The position numbers and the translations under genes were made by a program. Shown in pieces: positions 6,021 through 7,484 of a stretch of DNA of 7,484 bases. Numbering within the stretch: position 1 is the stretch's first letter; each line of letters starts with the position of its first letter. This DNA is from Bacteroidota bacterium (GTDB taxonomy: Bacteria > Bacteroidota > Bacteroidia > Chitinophagales > Chitinophagaceae): assembly GCA_023390215.1 (NCBI GenBank), contig JAEWDG010000237.1, positions 1 through 7,484 of the forward strand, written 5' to 3'. Below the pieces are notes generated by a model. It ran no database searches, was not told the origin of the DNA, and was given only the letters and a program-made list of their open reading frames with translations.

Positions 6021-6876
6021 GATTTGCTTTTTCAAGACAGGTGATAAACCTGTGTTCCTGTAAGAGGGACCTCATTTTTGCGCGGATTGAGTCGCGGAAG
6101 AGGTTCCATCGCAAATTTAGGGTAAGAACCTTTAATCTCGAGTAGGAAGCCGATTTAGGGTAGTTTGCCCTTACATCCAGGGCCTGGTCATCAAACTCGT
6201 AAGGATGCATATAGATCATCGCATCCATTTGTTTTTTGCTGAGGTCGCGGAATACTTTTTTTACCAGGGGCCTGGGCAGGGCCCTGAGATAACCGCCGCC
6301 GGAAACAGGCCAGCGGTTTCCGAAATATCGGGCAACCGTTAGCGGTAGTTCAACGATCTGCTTTCCATTGGGAAGATCGTACAACGCATTCTCTTCCGGG
6401 AACCAGTCGATACCGTACCTCGGCATTTTCTTCGGGAAAATACTGCTGTCGTATTCAATTCCCAGATCTGAGAGCGTTTCCAGCAACCATAGATTGGATT
6501 CGTTTATTGAAAAATATGGAGCCCGGTAACCGTGAATTTTATCACCAGTGATATCTGAAACAATGTTGATACTTTCCTCCAGATCCTTCCTGGCCGCATC
6601 GCGGTCCAGCTTAAACATCGCTACATGATTCTGTCCGTGGATCGCTATTTCATGCCCGCGTGAGGCAATTTCTTTTACGAGTTCTTTCCGGTATTTGGCG
6701 AGCATGCCCAGGATAAAAAAGCTCGCTTTGTTACCGGTTTCATCCAGCAGATCCAGCATAATCCTGGTCTGCCGGTCGATGGCGCCCCCAGCCGGGGCTG
6801 TCTCTTTTTTGAAATGATATATTCCCAGCAACTGACCAAAATCTTCCCAGTCGATGGAAAGCGTACAGTAACTCAT
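5971..6876 (-). CDS. Polysaccharide deacetylase (NodB domain, cytoplasmic PEP-CTERM/XrtA-associated-like type)
   Basis: A 301-residue carbohydrate esterase 4 family protein that would remove N-acetyl groups from a sugar polymer or lipid-linked sugar with a divalent metal. Motif 1 is SIDWEDF (7-13), supplying the catalytic Asp region; motif 2 is HGQNH (80-84), with metal-binding His80 and His84; motif 3 is YRAPYFS (117-123); and the late histidine lies in MHPYEFD (223-229). KASFFILG (50-57) and GGGYLRALP (193-201) match the subgroup found with exosortase/PEP-CTERM and other exopolysaccharide loci. There is no signal peptide or membrane segment, so it should act in the cytosol, perhaps on the undecaprenyl-linked glycan before export. 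The last 50 residues are basic and look less conserved. Start: the ATG forms an ATGA overlap with the upstream glycosyltransferase stop. The 3' end overlaps the methyltransferase gene by 50 bp. Confidence 0.92.
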   Translation of the reverse strand: MSYCTLSIDWEDFGQLLGIYHFKKETAPAGGAIDRQTRIMLDLLDETGNKASFFILGMLAKYRKELVKEIASRGHEIAIHGQNHVAMFKLDRDAARKDLEESINIVSDITGDKIHGYRAPYFSINESNLWLLETLSDLGIEYDSSIFPKKMPRYGIDWFPEENALYDLPNGKQIVELPLTVARYFGNRWPVSGGGYLRALPRPLVKKVFRDLSKKQMDAMIYMHPYEFDDQALDVRANYPKSASYSRLKVLTLNLRWNLFRDSIRAKMRSLLQEHRFITCLEKANHVKANRNSTELLGCKK

Positions 6877-7484
6877 GGTGTTTGGATTAACGCGTCAATG
6901 GCCTCAAGATAAGCATTGATCACGATCTGTTTATCGAATTCACGAACCACTTTGATCCTTGCCTGTTTACCCATTTCCACTCTTGTATGTTCATCAAGTT
7001 CGTACATGTTTTTCATTTTAGATGCGAGGCTATCTGCGTCTTTTACTTTACATAGAAATCCTGTTATGCCATCTTCAACGATTTCTTTACAGCCGGTAGT
7101 ATTTGTGGTAATGCAGGGCCGCTCCATACTTGAGGCTTCAAGCAACACATTAGATGAACCCTCACGGTAAGAGGGCAGAACAATACAATCCGCATCAGCA
7201 ATAAACGGACGCACATCTTTGGATTCACCGAGATAAATAATGGTGCCCTCTTTTTGCCAGCGGTCAAGTTCTTCAATTGTTACGGTGTTGTCTTTAAGAT
7301 TTTGATTCCAAAGCGGACCCAACACAGCGAATGATGCATGCGGTAACGTTTGTTTCAACATGCCTGCTGCTTCAACATATTCTGTAATACCTTTATCCTT
7401 TACCAGACGGCTGATGAAGAGAAACCTGAATGTATCCTCCTTCATTTCTTTGGCCGCGGGCTGGTATTTTTCATGATCTACACC
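6873..7484 (-). CDS. Family 4 glycosyltransferase (PglA-like), 5' end cut by window edge
   Basis: The frame stays open to the right edge, so the methionine at 7445 is internal and the N-terminal acceptor domain is missing; 203 residues are visible. They form the donor-binding half of a GT-B enzyme: the domain begins at GVD (the end of the usual NGVD motif), followed by FLFISRLVKDKGITEYVEAA, with the Arg and Lys that contact donor phosphates, then YLGESKDVRPFIADADCIVLP and the E-x7-E motif of retaining GT4 enzymes (Glu108 and Glu116 in REGSSNVLLEA). The C-terminal half strongly recalls PglA-type and O-antigen transferases that add HexNAc to an undecaprenyl-diphosphate-linked sugar at the inner membrane. 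That fits the PglC-like and LegC-like genes downstream. Donor and linkage cannot be read from sequence. The stop overlaps the deacetylase start by ATGA. Confidence 0.92.
   Translation of the reverse strand, partial: GVDHEKYQPAAKEMKEDTFRFLFISRLVKDKGITEYVEAAGMLKQTLPHASFAVLGPLWNQNLKDNTVTIEELDRWQKEGTIIYLGESKDVRPFIADADCIVLPSYREGSSNVLLEASSMERPCITTNTTGCKEIVEDGITGFLCKVKDADSLASKMKNMYELDEHTRVEMGKQARIKVVREFDKQIVINAYLEAIDALIQTP

Noticed and set aside
5971..6035. Frameshift or assembly error joining deacetylase and methyltransferase
   Set aside because: Both frames are intact with complete motifs, and a gene overlap explains the layout without an error.
6267..6288. GC-rich near-palindrome (GGGGCC ... GGGCCC)
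   Set aside because: Imperfect and inside the conserved deacetylase coding sequence; best explained by codon content.
1..7484. CRISPR array, tRNA or rRNA gene, insertion sequence or phage remnant
   Set aside because: No regularly spaced repeats, cloverleaf-like sequences, transposase motifs or terminal inverted repeats were seen; nearly all bases are in the listed genes.

Overview
The window looks like Bacteroidota DNA, probably from the Chitinophagia/Sphingobacteriia side, although the lineage is an inference. The reasons are the moderate GC content, start codons that mostly lack Shine-Dalgarno sequences, a TAnnTTTG-type promoter element in one intergenic gap, and a gene set of surface-glycan assembly enzymes typical of that phylum. 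All supported genes lie on the minus strand, so the window reads from right to left. There is no gene-free stretch over 300 bases; the largest gap is 57 bp.

Right to left, the first seven complete or partial genes plus the phosphoglycosyltransferase form one tightly packed unit: a family 4 glycosyltransferase (its start lies beyond the right edge), a cytoplasmic NodB-type polysaccharide deacetylase, a SAM-dependent methyltransferase, a two-domain PglD-like acyltransferase/formyltransferase fusion, an unrecognised 129-residue protein, an extended SDR sugar-nucleotide enzyme, a LegC-family PLP aminotransferase, and a PglC-type phosphoglycosyl transferase. Four junctions overlap and two more are 1 and 13 bp apart, so this is almost certainly an operon. 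The only larger internal gap, 57 bp before the aminotransferase, holds a candidate promoter element and a three-copy 7-bp repeat.

The likely shared job (inference) is to make a 4-amino-4,6-dideoxy sugar nucleotide (LegC-like), N-acylate it (fusion protein, acetyl and/or formyl), load it as a sugar phosphate on undecaprenyl phosphate (PglC-like), and extend the lipid-linked glycan (GT4). The deacetylase, methyltransferase and SDR would tailor sugars. This resembles the bacillosamine branch of the Campylobacter Pgl pathway. The 4,6-dehydratase that LegC would need is not visible here.

At the left edge lies a separate gene that runs off the window: a MerR-type regulator with a C-terminal cobalamin-binding module of the CarH/LitR kind, preceded by an inverted repeat in its 47-bp leader. 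It probably belongs to a different module to the left, possibly light- or B12-controlled genes.

Most interesting points: the double N-acyltransferase fusion, the orphan 129-residue protein coupled to it, an Asn where PglC-type enzymes carry their nucleophilic Asp, and the CarH-like regulator whose position equivalent to the upper-face His is Gln.
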